Shown here: positions 1 through 9,602 of the stretch, piece after piece | How positions within the stretch are numbered: the first letter of the stretch is position 1 | Layout: each line of letters begins with the position of its first letter | Translations under genes and position numbers: made by a program | The notes under the pieces: model-generated | What the model saw: only the letters and a program-made list of their open reading frames with translations | The model's database searches: none | Told to the model about the DNA's origin: nothing | Assembly (NCBI GenBank): GCA_031769625.1 | Contig: JAUIMM010001030.1 | Coordinates: 1,898,501-1,962,500, forward strand | DNA: 64,000 nt | Reading direction: 5' to 3' | From: Taudactylus pleione | Lineage: Eukaryota; Chordata; Amphibia; Anura; Myobatrachidae

Positions 1-835
1 CTGGGGGGTGGAGGCTGAGACATGCACTGGAGCTGGGGGGTGGAGGCTAAGACACGCACTGGGGCTGGGGGGGAAGGCTGAGACATACACTGGGGCTGGG
101 GGGGAAGGCTGAGACACACACTGGGGCTGGGGGGGAAGGCTGAGACACGCACTGGGGCTGGGGGGGAAGGCTGAGACACGCACTGCGGCTGGGGGGGAGG
201 CTGAGACACACACTGGGGCTGGGGGGAGGCTGAGACTCGCACTTGGGCTGGGGGGGAGGCTGAGACATGCACTGGGGCTGGGGGGGAGGCTGAGACATGC
301 ACTTGGGCTGGAGGGGAGGCTGAGACAAGCACTGGGGCTGGAGGGGAAGGCTGAGACACGCACTGGGGCTGGGGGGGAAGGCTGAGACACGCACTGGGGC
401 TGGGGGGGAAGGCTGAGACACACACTGGGGCAGGGGGGAGAAGGCTGACACACTGGGGCTGGAGGAGGAAGGCTGAGACACACACTGGGGCTGGAGGGGG
501 AAGGCAAGGCTGAGACACTCTCTGGGGCTTGGGGAGAGAAAGGCTGACATGCTGGGGGTGGGGGGAAAGAGGCTGACACCCTGGGGCTGGGTGGAGAATG
601 AGGCTGACACAGTGGGGGAATGGTGCCGAGAGACACACTGGGTCTAAGGGAATGGGGCTGAGACACCCACTAGGTCTGGGGGAATGGGGCTGAGACACCC
701 ACTAGGTCTGGGGGAATGGGGCTGACACCCACTAGGTCTGGGGGAATGGGGCTGAGACACGCACTAGGTCTGGGGGAATGGGGCTGAGACACTCACTAGG
801 TCTGGGGGAATGGGGCTGGTGGAGCTGCAAGGTGG
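1..835. repeat. G-rich minisatellite, unit about 32-34 bp
   Basis: Tandem units built around 'GGGGCTGGGGGG', 'AGGCTGAGACA' and 'CACTGG' run from the window edge to about 610. A sister unit with 'GGGAATGGGGCTGAGAC' and 'CACTAGGTCTG' continues to about 825. The array enters from the left, so its true start is unknown. Strong strand asymmetry (G-rich plus strand) leaves long open frames on the minus strand that read as Pro/Ser/Gln-rich repeats; I regard these as by-products of the array and not genes. Confidence 0.9.
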
Positions 836-853
836 GGTGCTGGCCTTTTATAA

Positions 854-892
<39 letters not shown>
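854..892. repeat. TG/TA microsatellite
   Basis: A short run of TG followed by a long run of TA, directly after the minisatellite. Confidence 0.9.
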
Positions 893-893
<1 letters not shown>

Positions 894-1564
894 TAATACA
901 TGCTAGGGGGCATCAGCCAAAATTTTGCCTAGGGCATCGAATTGGCTAGGGCTGGCTCTGAGCGCAAGTTACATGTTGTAGACAGATTTAGCGCCAGTAC
1001 CTCTATGACTCGCTAGGCCCTTCCTCTAGGATTGTGTCCCTAGCCTTCCCCAGTGCTCCACAATCACCTCCTGCTTCACATGTATTCACTGTTGATGATT
1101 CTTTTCCACCCACATGAGAACAAACTACACCAGTCAAACTAAATCCAACAAATCAAAGCTACAGTACCAACATGGGGAGGGAAACCTCACTGCATCAAAA
1201 ACAAATAGAAAGTAAGATACTCCAAACACAGCATATATACATTTTGCTATCATCTCTCCAGACATCTATTGGCTAACATCTAGTTGTGCTAGAAAGACTC
1301 CATAAACTTAACCCACTCCTTTGCATAAATGTAAGCTACCATGTTACAATCACCCAAACATTAAAACAAAATGAACATACTGTCAATTATAACAATCCCA
1401 ATCTGTGTTGTTTATTATTCTGAGGCCTATCCAGCCTTAACTCTATTTTTACTGTTGCTTTCCTGTCAGCTGGAACCAGTTTGCCCATTCTCTGACCTCT
1501 CTTAGTACTGTAGATAGGAATTTTTGCCAACAGTACAGTCAGTAATGTGTTTGCTTTGCACTCT
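893..1564. other. No gene or clear element seen
   Basis: AT-rich unique-looking sequence. A segment around 903-960 ('CTAGGGCTGGCTCTGAG') resembles an eroded dispersed repeat, but I cannot assign it. No open frame of useful length. Confidence 0.4.
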
Positions 1565-2097
1565 GGCCCTGATTCAGAGCCGGACGCTCTGAAAGAGCGC
1601 TAGCTCTGAATCAGGGCGTTTTTTTTTTTTTTTTGGAGCGGCCTCCCTGCCGCTCGCATAGCTGTGGGTGACCACCCACAGCTATTGCGATCGACCAGGA
1701 TGATGGTCAAGACCATTGGGCTTGTGATGAGACCCTTGTGGTAGGGTCTCGTGGCCGCAAGCCCCAGAGAGCTTCTGGCTCTAATAAAGCCGGAAGCTCT
1801 CCCACTGACATCACTGGTGATGTCAGTGGGGCAGCCCACAAATGGCAGGCGTTCACATGGGAATGCCTCCATTTGTGAAGCCACCCCCACACCACGCCTC
1901 CAAAACGGTGTGAGCTGTCGATCAAAATCGACAGCCGCCCCCTTTTGGTGCGAGACCCGGAGCAATGGAGCACCTGTTGCTAGCCGGGTCTCGCGCATGC
2001 GCATGTCGGAGCCGGCTCCGGGGTGCGCATGGACAGTGGCCTAACATCGACCCACTCACGAGCGCTATGCGCTCGCGAGCGGGTCTGAATCAGGCCC
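1565..2097. mobile_element. MITE, GGGCCTGATTCA family, serial-hairpin type
   Basis: Terminal inverted repeats start GGCCCTGATTCAGAGC on the left and end GGTCTGAATCAGGCCC on the right. The element is flanked by a 3-bp duplication TCT (1562-1564 and 2098-2100). The interior is almost entirely consecutive short palindromes: 1660-1683, arms 1729-1735/1744-1750, a perfect 30-nt palindrome at 1801-1830, and others around 1845-1875, 1911-1935 and 1955-1995. No coding capacity. The termini resemble those at the left end of the Harbinger element at 53750, which suggests a non-autonomous relative. Confidence 0.85.
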
Positions 2098-2165
2098 TCT
2101 GTTCTTTGTAAACTGTAGAAATTGTTACTCATGAAACTCAGGAGAGCAGCAGTTTCCCCATTCTG

Positions 2166-2390
2166 AGGCCAAATGTAATAGGGTGAGAGTTTAGCAGTAA
2201 ACTCTCACGTTTAATTTTCAAAATGGGAAAACATCTGGATGAGAGTATAAATCATGATAGTTTTATGTGTCTAAAAACATGTGCGTTTACATGTTCTCAC
2301 ACTCTGTTACATTGGCCGAGTTTGAAAAGTGTGAGAGCTTACTGCTAAACTCCTACATTTTCTAAACTCTCACCCTATTACATTTGGCCC
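2166..2390. mobile_element. Small palindromic MITE (GGCCAAATGTAATAGGG ends)
   Basis: About 28-bp near-perfect terminal inverted repeats beginning (A/G)GGCCAAATGTAATAGGG and reading GTGAGAGTTTAG inward. Flanked by CTG at 2163-2165 and 2391-2393. A subterminal hairpin (AGAGTTTAGCAGTAAACTCT) lies just inside the left end. No coding capacity. The three-base duplication fits a Harbinger-like origin, but the family is not identified. Confidence 0.75.
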
Positions 2391-2393
2391 CTG

Positions 2394-3041
2394 GTGTTTG
2401 ATCTGAACAATAAAAAAATTCTATAGATGCCACATACACAGATTTTAGATATGATTGCTTTTACTTTTGTACTTAGTAAAGGCAGACATTAAAGAAAACA
2501 AAACAAATGCGCATATTTTCAATTATGGTATAGTAACTCAGTTTACCTGAAATTTTTACTAAAATGAGCAACATATATACTTTATTTCCAAAGTGTAACT
2601 AAATGCGGTAGCAAAAATGTACTGTGTTGCAAACTATATTATGTATTGTAAATACTATCCATGATACCAAACATTATAGGGTTATTTTATGCATATTGTT
2701 TTAATAAGCACTTGAAGCATGAATTATTAAAGTACTCTAGGGCGCTGTTTTCCCCATTGAGCCGGGGAAGTGATTATACTTTGGAAATACATAGCTCATA
2801 ATACAGGGAAGGAAATGTACAGTTTAAAGGAACAATTTACTGCAATCTACTGGGAATGTATTGTAAAAAAATGCAATCATTAATCACCAGTGCAGTATTC
2901 AACACACAGCAACTTTAATGTCCCTTTTTAAAATTAAATAGTAATTGCTTGATTTACAGTTTGCATCTATAGAGGTTTGATTATCAATGTGTTTGTTGCA
3001 ATTATATTACAACTGAAAAAGTTTCTATAAACCTTCAATAT
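2394..3041. other. AT-rich sequence, no gene seen
   Basis: No open frame of useful length, no recognised repeat and no strong structure. Confidence 0.4.
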
Positions 3042-3052
3042 ACCTTAAATAA

Positions 3053-3541
3053 TGGATGTAGTCGGCAACCCACGTGCGGGATGCAGACTGTCAAAATACT
3101 GGCGCCAAAATCCCGACAGGTCAGGATCTCGGCACCAGAATCCCGACCGTCGTGATCCCAAAGGTAAGTATCGGGGTGTTATGGGGAGGTTAGAATTAGC
3201 TAGCATGGTTAGGATTAGGCATTAGAGGGAGGGTTAGGTACCAGGGAAGGAGTTAGGATTAGGGTGCGGGGAAGCGGAGGTTAGGTTTAGGCACTAGGGG
3301 GGGACGTTAGGTTTAGACACTGGGGACAGGGTCTTAGGTTTTGGGTGCGGGAAGGGGAAGGTTAGGTTTAGGCACTAGGAAGGGAGGGGGGTTAGGTTTA
3401 GGCACCAGGGAGGAAGGGTTAGGGTTAGGGTAGGGAAAATACTAATGTGCCTTCCTATGGGTGTCGGAATTCTGGCTATCGGGATGCTGCTGTTGGTATT
3501 CTGAACAGCGGCATCCCGACAGCCGGGATTTCATACCCAAC
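3053..3541. mobile_element. Non-autonomous element with TTAGG-like core
   Basis: Flanked by an 11-bp direct repeat ACCTTAAATAA (3042-3052 and 3542-3552). The outer parts are rich in complementary GGGAT/ATCCC segments (CGGGATGC left, GCATCCCGAC right). The core (about 3186-3440) is a degenerate tandem of GGTTAGG(G/T)TTAGGCAC units resembling interstitial telomeric repeats. A second member with the same core lies at 28613-29027. Superfamily uncertain; a 9-11-bp duplication would be compatible with MuDR-like or retroposed origin. Confidence 0.6.
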
Positions 3542-3779
3542 ACCTTAAATAACTATGGACACATGTTTATTATAATCAATACAACCAATCCTTTCTTCAG
3601 TGTTCCTATAAGCAACCACATTTGGAACAATAGCAGCTGTGACTGTTTAGTAAGTGACCCATTGCATGAGAAAAAAAAGTATACACAATACTGCATATTG
3701 TAGTAAAGTTCTGTATTTAATTGTTACACCCACAGTCAATTGCAGATAGCTGAGACTCATCCCACATCTTTAGAATAGT

Positions 3780-4301
3780 GGGCCTGATTCATTATGGATC
3801 GCAATTGCAACAGTGTACGCAGATCGGCCGATGTTGCGTACTGCGCATGCACTGCACGTGTGTGTAAGCATTGCGATCGCACTGCGATCACTTACTCAGA
3901 TACAAAGCAATCGCAGATCGAGGGGTGGGATGTCAGCATTTGGGGGTGGTGTTGGGGGAGTGGTTGGAAAAATACAGGTGTGCCTATCCGTTTGAATGCC
4001 GATTCCTGGGCGTGCATAAATTAGCCACTGCAATGGCATACACAGCTTGAGTACTTACTGCGTGCGACGACCGTTGCAAATTCTGAGTAAGGTCAGACCT
4101 GCTGTAATTCTGTGTTAGGGTACGATGTTCTTGAAGGTACAGATGTATATGCAGGTCTGCAAAGTCTTACGGATGTGAGATAGCGGTAGTGGGTGTCTCT
4201 ATGCTGGTCTTGTAATTGCAAACATTAGCATATTTTCGCAGCAGATCTGCGTGTGTATTTGCAGCTGCAATTGCAATAACGATCCATAGTGAATCAGGCC
4301 C
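3780..4301. mobile_element. MITE, GGGCCTGATTCA family, 'CATTATGGATCGC' subfamily
   Basis: Ends GGGCCTGATTCATTATGG and CCATAGTGAATCAGGCCC, with a 3-bp duplication AGT at 3777-3779 and 4302-4304. The inverted repeat extends inward into GATCG and CAATTGC blocks. The body is rich in TTGCGATCGC-like palindromic words. No coding capacity. Relatives lie at 30226 and 51546. Confidence 0.85.
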
Positions 4302-4378
4302 AGTGTCTTTAATGGTATCTGATAAAGTAAACCCCCCTCCCCCCAGAGACTGCAGTCACTTGAGCTGCTGGAATCACT

Positions 4379-4872
4379 GGGCCTGATTCAGCAGCAGATG
4401 CAATTCTGCGATTTACACAGATCAGGCGATTATTTGCCATTCTGCACTGCATACAGGCCGCAATCGCTTTGCAATTATGCACACACATAGGAATCATTTG
4501 CAAAGTGAATGTCGTGATCATCGTATGCGGGAAGTAATGGGGGGGTGGTTAATTTAACACAGGCATGTCTGACCATTTAAACGCCATTCCGTGGGCATGC
4601 ATACAGTAATTTAGCCATTGCAATTGCTTTTGCAGCATGAAACCTCTCTGTGTGCAAGAAGAGCTGCAGTGTTTTAGACAGGTCTGACTTGCCGCAATGG
4701 CTGCTTGGCTGTCCGATCTGTGTCGGTATTACCGATGTTTACGCAGATGAGAAAGCAGTAGTGGTCATCCCTATGTTCGGGTAAGCTTTCAACTTTTATC
4801 ATCTTTTCGCAACTACGTTCCGTCCGAAATCGCAGCTGCGATCGCATGAGCGCCTGCTGCTGAATCAGGCCC
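4379..4872. mobile_element. MITE, GGGCCTGATTCA family
   Basis: Terminal inverted repeats GGGCCTGATTCAGCAGCAG and its complement at the right end, with duplication ACT at 4376-4378 and 4873-4875. Short open frames inside are incidental. Confidence 0.85.
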
Positions 4873-4959
4873 ACTTACTGACTATGAATTCACCAATCTG
4901 CAAAGCTGTTAAGCCCTCTCTTTAAACTCTGTTAGAGATGTGCCTTTCTGCTGAACAGA

Positions 4960-5558
4960 GGGCCTGATTCAGAGCCGCTCGTAAGCGGCCGCTCGTTTGC
5001 TCTGAGCAATATTCGCACAACTGCGCATGCGTATGGGTTGTAATGCGCATGCACAAACCAGTCATTGCGGTTGGAAATCGTGCACTAGCAAAACAGCGAG
5101 GGGCTGCTAATTTGATTGACTTAATGTACCGTTTGTGGGTGGTAACAGGGGAAGGTGCTTGAAAACGGGGGAGTGGAGATCCGAATGCAGGCGTGCCTAA
5201 CTGTCAAAAGGGCGTTTAATGGGAGTGCATACTCAGTAAAGGAGCGACATCGATCACGTCACTTGGTTGTCTTTTAGCCTGAACTGCTCGCAGTGATAGC
5301 GGTAAGAAAAACCTACCACAAGTACTGCGAGCAGTTCAGATGCCTTTCGATGTACCCGATTAATCTAATAAATACCGGAGATGACATGTGATGCGAACGG
5401 CAAAGAGGCGTCTTTACAAAATATCGAGCGCATTTTTCGTTCGCTCGCTCAGACATAGAGGCGTCAACAAACCGCAAAGAGCGAGCGCTCAATTTAAATA
5501 GCCGGCCCATTTTTTGGAACGACCGTCCGCAAATAGCATCCAGCTCTGAATCAGGCCC
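4960..5558. mobile_element. MITE derived from the Harbinger at 53.7 kb
   Basis: Left end GGGCCTGATTCAGAGCCGCT, right end CAGCTCTGAATCAGGCCC, duplication AGA at 4957-4959 and 5559-5561. Its subterminal sequence matches that of the Harbinger element at 53750: both read TTCAGAGCCGCTCGTAAGC, then a similar GTGGGTGGTAACAGGGG / GGGCGGTGACGGGGG block, GCAGGCGTG, and AACTGCTCGCA. This supports origin by internal deletion of that autonomous family. Confidence 0.8.
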
Positions 5559-6352
5559 AGAGCACACTCTCATGAATATATTTTGTTAAGTATATAGATT
5601 CCAGTTACTTAAGGTTTGTTACTCAGCTGACTAGTACAGAGCCTATGATGTATACTTAAAGCAAATAGTATTTTTATTTGCTCTTTTTTTATTGCTCTTT
5701 AACATAGCAAAATAAATATTTGTCATGTATTGCATTCATATTGATTCTAGTTCATTAGCTAGAATTTAGAATGCTGTGTTATCTTTAATTCAGCAGTGAT
5801 GGTTTTAGTTCATAGAATCATATACATATTAGGGGTGTGCACCGGCCACTTTTCGTGTTTTGTGTTTTGGTTTTGGATCTGGATCTTTCTTCGTGTTTTG
5901 GATCTGGATTGGTTTTGCCAAAACCACCCTTCCGTGTTTTGGGTTCTGGGTTTTGTGTTTTGGATCTGTATTTTTTTTTAAAAAAGCATAAAAACAGCTA
6001 AAATCACAGAATTTGTAGGTTTTTCTGCTCCTATGCTATTATTAACCTCAATAACCTTAATTTCCACTCATTTCCAGTCTATTCTGAACACCTCACACCT
6101 CACAATAGTGTTTTTATGTCCAAAACGTTGCACCGAGGTAGCTGGATGACTATGCTAAGCGACACGAGTGGGCGGCACAAACACGTGACCCATCTAGGCG
6201 TGAAACTGCAGTGGCAGACAGGATGGCAGTTTGAAAAACTAGGCCCCAAACTGTACATAATGCAAAGAAAAAAAAGAGGTGCAAGATGGAATTGTCCTTG
6301 GGCCCTCCCACCCACCCTTATGTTGTATAAACAGGACATGCACACTTTAACA

Positions 6353-6408
6353 AACCAATCATTTCAGCGCCAGGGTCTGCCACACAACTGTGGCTGAAAT
6401 GATTGGTT
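6353..6408 (-). promoter_or_regulatory. Conserved hairpin just 3' of the hAT transposase
   Basis: Perfect 15-bp inverted arms (6353-6367 and 6394-6408; AACCAATCATTTCAG and complement) with a 26-nt loop, about 60 bp beyond the stop codon. The same hairpin is kept in copy B (about 40266-40321, one mismatch) and copy D (about 34342-34397). It could be a transcript-end structure or a transposase-binding repeat; function unknown. Confidence 0.5.
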
Positions 6409-6464
6409 CGTTTGGGCCCCCACAAAACAAGCTGGCAATTAATGTGTCCCTGCACAAACTGGCT

Positions 6465-9400
6465 CTATGGAGGCAAGATGTCATCCTCATCCTCCTCATC
6501 CACCGATTCCTCACCCTCTTCAGTGTGTACATCCTCATCCTCACAAAGTATTAACTCGTCCCCACTTGAATCCACCACCACAGGTCCCTCTGTACCTTCT
6601 GGAGGCTGGTCTCCCTGGAAGAGCTGATAATTCATTTTGATGAACATCATCTTCTCCACATTCTGTGGAAGCAACCTCCTACGCCTTTCGCTGACAAGGT
6701 TCCCGGCTGCACTAAACACTCTTTCGGAGTACACACTGGAGGGGGGGCAACTCAGGTAAAATAGAGCCAGTTTGTACAGGGGCCTCCAAATTGCCTCTTT
6801 TTCCTGCCAGTACAGGTATGGACTGTCTGCCATGCCTACTTGGATGCTGTCACCGATGTAATCCTCCACCATTCTGTCAATGGTGACAGTATCATATGCA
6901 GTGACAGTAGACATGTCAGAAATTGTTGCCAGGTCCTTCAGTCCGGACCAGATGTCCAAACTTGGTCCTGCCTGTCCTGCATCACCGCCAGCGGGTTGCT
7001 TAGGATACCTAAGTTTTTTCCTGGCAGCCCCAGTTGCAGGAGAAAATGAAGAAGGAGCTGTTGACGTGTCACGTTCCGCTTCAGCTGACAGTGTGTTCAC
7101 CAGCAGGTCTTTGCACCTCTGCAGGCTTGTGTCGGCCGGAAAGAGAGACACCACATAGGCTTTAAACCTAGGATCGAGCACGGTGGCCAAAATGTAGTGG
7201 TCTGATTTCAACAGATTGACCACCCTGGAATCCTGGCAAAGCGAATGAAGGGCTTCATCCACAAGTCCCACATGCCGAGCGGAATCGCTCCGTCTTAGCT
7301 CCTCCTTCACTTTCTCCAGCTGCTTCTGCAAAAGCCTGATGAGGGGAATGACCTGACTCAAGCTGGCAGTGTCTGAACTGACTTCACGTGTGGCAAGTTC
7401 GAAGGGCTGGAGAACCTTGCACAACACGGAAATCATTCTCCACTGCGCTTGAGTCAGGTGCATACCCCCTCCTTTGCCTATGTCATAGGTGGATGTATAG
7501 GCTTGTATGGCCTTTTGCTGCTCCTCCATCCTCTGAAGCATATAGAGGGTTGAGTTCCACCGTGTCACAACCTCTTGCTTCAGGTGATGGCGGGGCAGGT
7601 TCAAGAGTGTTTGCTGGCGCTCCAGTCTTCGGCACGCAGTCGCTGAATGGCGAAAGTGGCCAGAAATTTTTCGGGCCACCCAAAGCGTCTCCTGCACGCC
7701 CCTGTCGCTTTTCAGAAAATTCTGCACCACCAAGTTTATTGTGTGAGCAAAACATGGGACGTGCTGGAATTTGCCCAGATGTAATGCCCGCACAATATTG
7801 GTGGCGTTGTCAGATATCACAAATCCCCAGGAGAGTCTAAGTGGGGTAAGCCACTGGGCGATGATTTCCCTCAGTTTCTCTAAGAGGTTGTCGGCGGTGT
7901 GCCTCTTACTGAAACCGGTGATACACAGCGTAGCCTGCCTTGTAACGAGCTGGCGTTTCTGAGATGCTGCTACTGGTGACGCTGCTGCTGTTGCTGCGTA
8001 AGGTGATACATCTACCCAGTGGGCTGTCACAGTCATATAGTCCTTAGTCTGCCCTGTTCCACTTGTCCACATGTCCGTGGTTAAGTGGACATTGTGTACA
8101 ACGGCATTTTTCAGGACACTGAGGACACTTTTTCTGACGTTTCTGTACAGTCTCGGTATCGCCTGCCTAGTGAAGTGGAATCTAGACGGTATTTGGAACC
8201 GGGGACACACTACCTCCATCAATTGTCTAAATCCCACTGCACTAATGGCGGATACCGGACGCACGTCTAACACCAACATAGCAGTCAAGGCCTCAGTTAT
8301 ACGTTTTGCTTCAGGATGACTGCTGTCGTACTTCATCCTCCTCGCTAAGGACTGTTGGAGGGTCAATTGTTTAGTAAAAGTAGTGGTGTTCCTACTTCCT
8401 CTCTGGGATGATGAACGACTCCCAGCAGCAGCAACAGCAGCAGCGGCAGCAGTAGGCGTAGCAATGCAGGATCCTCCAGAGGAATCCCGGATAGGAGAGT
8501 CAGTCATGCCAGTGACATGGCCTGCAGGACTACTTCCGATCCTGACTAAGGAGGAAATTGACGAGGAGGGAGTTGACGGTGTGGTTTGCAGGCGCTTGGA
8601 TACAACAGGACAACGGGATTTAGGTGTCCCTGGACTGCTTACGGTCTTAGCCAAAGTTTCTGAACTTGACAGTAACTTTTTATGAACGCGCTGCAGGTGC
8701 CGTATAAGGGAGGATGTTCCTAGGTGGTTGACGTCCCTACCCCTACTTATTTCACCTTTACATATGGTACATATGGCAAGACAGTTGTTGTCCGGATTTG
8801 GATAGAAATATTGCCAGACCAAAGAGGTGGAATGTTTGGTCTTCTGCCCAGGCATGACCGTGATGGGCTTTTTCATCCCACGGACAACAACTGTCTCCCC
8901 CGGAGCCTGATTTAAACAAACCACATCACCATCAGAATCCTCCTCGCCAACTTCCTCCTCAGCGCCAGCTACACCAGTATCCTCATCCTGTTGTACTTCA
9001 ACAGTGACATCTTCAATTTGCATATCAGCAAGTGGACTGTGGGTGCTCCTTTCAGCACTTGCAGGGGGCATGCAAATGGTGGAAAGAGCCACCTCTTCCC
9101 GTCCAGTGCTGGGAAGGTCAGGCATCGCAACCACCACCACACTTGGACTCTCCTTGGGGATTTGTGATATCTTCTTAGAAAGCACAGTTCTTCGCTGTGC
9201 TTTTGCCAGCTTAACTCTTTTGATTTTTTTAGTGGGAGGAGGGCTTCCATCGTCATGTGAAGCTGAACCACTAGTCATGAACATACTAGGGATCGACCTT
9301 AGCCGTTCCTTGCCACTCCGTGTCGTAAATGGCATATTGGCAAGTTTACGTTTCTCTTCAGCTGATTTAAATGTCTTTTTCAAGGTCATTTTCCTGAACT

Positions 9401-9578
9401 TTGCCATTTGGGATTGTATGTGCCCTCTACTATGACATTGGGCATCGGCCTTGGCAGACGACGTTGATGGCATGTTATCGTCTATGTCATGACTAGTGGC
9501 AGCAGCTTCAGCACTAGGAGGAAGTGGTTCTTGATCTTTCTCTATTTTATTTTTATCGGAGAAAGTTTGGTCCTCCAT
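6465..9578 (-). CDS. BED-finger hAT transposase, 1037 aa, intact
   Basis: Catalyses cut-and-paste movement of its own family in the nucleus. Domains: an acidic/basic low-complexity N-terminus (1-240), a BED zinc finger (about 251-300; C270, C273, H294, H299), a Ser/Thr/Ala-rich linker, then an RNase H-like hAT core. Likely catalytic D502 (in TTDMW) and D590 (in VISDNATN); the hAT RW pair is R673-W674 (VTRWNS). The C-terminal dimerisation region carries LALFYLSCPPSSVYSERVFS, with E952 as third catalytic residue, and ends in an acidic tail. The ATG (MEDQTF) is shared with copy B. Related in architecture to ZBED-type proteins. It lies about 2.8 kb downstream of its TATA box, behind the tandem array. 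No frameshift or stop. Presumed functional by intactness, not demonstrated. Confidence 0.93.
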   Translation of the reverse strand: MEDQTFSDKNKIEKDQEPLPPSAEAAATSHDIDDNMPSTSSAKADAQCHSRGHIQSQMAKFRKMTLKKTFKSAEEKRKLANMPFTTRSGKERLRSIPSMFMTSGSASHDDGSPPPTKKIKRVKLAKAQRRTVLSKKISQIPKESPSVVVVAMPDLPSTGREEVALSTICMPPASAERSTHSPLADMQIEDVTVEVQQDEDTGVAGAEEEVGEEDSDGDVVCLNQAPGETVVVRGMKKPITVMPGQKTKHSTSLVWQYFYPNPDNNCLAICTICKGEISRGRDVNHLGTSSLIRHLQRVHKKLLSSSETLAKTVSSPGTPKSRCPVVSKRLQTTPSTPSSSISSLVRIGSSPAGHVTGMTDSPIRDSSGGSCIATPTAAAAAVAAAGSRSSSQRGSRNTTTFTKQLTLQQSLARRMKYDSSHPEAKRITEALTAMLVLDVRPVSAISAVGFRQLMEVVCPRFQIPSRFHFTRQAIPRLYRNVRKSVLSVLKNAVVHNVHLTTDMWTSGTGQTKDYMTVTAHWVDVSPYAATAAASPVAASQKRQLVTRQATLCITGFSKRHTADNLLEKLREIIAQWLTPLRLSWGFVISDNATNIVRALHLGKFQHVPCFAHTINLVVQNFLKSDRGVQETLWVARKISGHFRHSATACRRLERQQTLLNLPRHHLKQEVVTRWNSTLYMLQRMEEQQKAIQAYTSTYDIGKGGGMHLTQAQWRMISVLCKVLQPFELATREVSSDTASLSQVIPLIRLLQKQLEKVKEELRRSDSARHVGLVDEALHSLCQDSRVVNLLKSDHYILATVLDPRFKAYVVSLFPADTSLQRCKDLLVNTLSAEAERDTSTAPSSFSPATGAARKKLRYPKQPAGGDAGQAGPSLDIWSGLKDLATISDMSTVTAYDTVTIDRMVEDYIGDSIQVGMADSPYLYWQEKEAIWRPLYKLALFYLSCPPSSVYSERVFSAAGNLVSERRRRLLPQNVEKMMFIKMNYQLFQGDQPPEGTEGPVVVDSSGDELILCEDEDVHTEEGEESVDEEDEDDILPP

Positions 9579-9602
9579 TTATGTTATATCGATTTGATAT
9601 AT

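Noticed and set aside
47..610. Open minus-strand frame of 187 residues, Pro/Ser/Gln-rich
   Set aside because: It lies wholly within the G-rich minisatellite; its periodic composition follows the repeat and it has no domain or start context.
3186..3440. True telomere or telomere fusion
   Set aside because: The TTAGG-like units are degenerate, interspersed with GCAC(T/C), and enclosed within a dispersed element with flanking direct repeats.
7388..7840. 150-residue plus-strand frame (mirrored at 38834-39286)
   Set aside because: Shadow of the hAT transposase on the opposite strand; the conserved coding signatures are all in the transposase frame.
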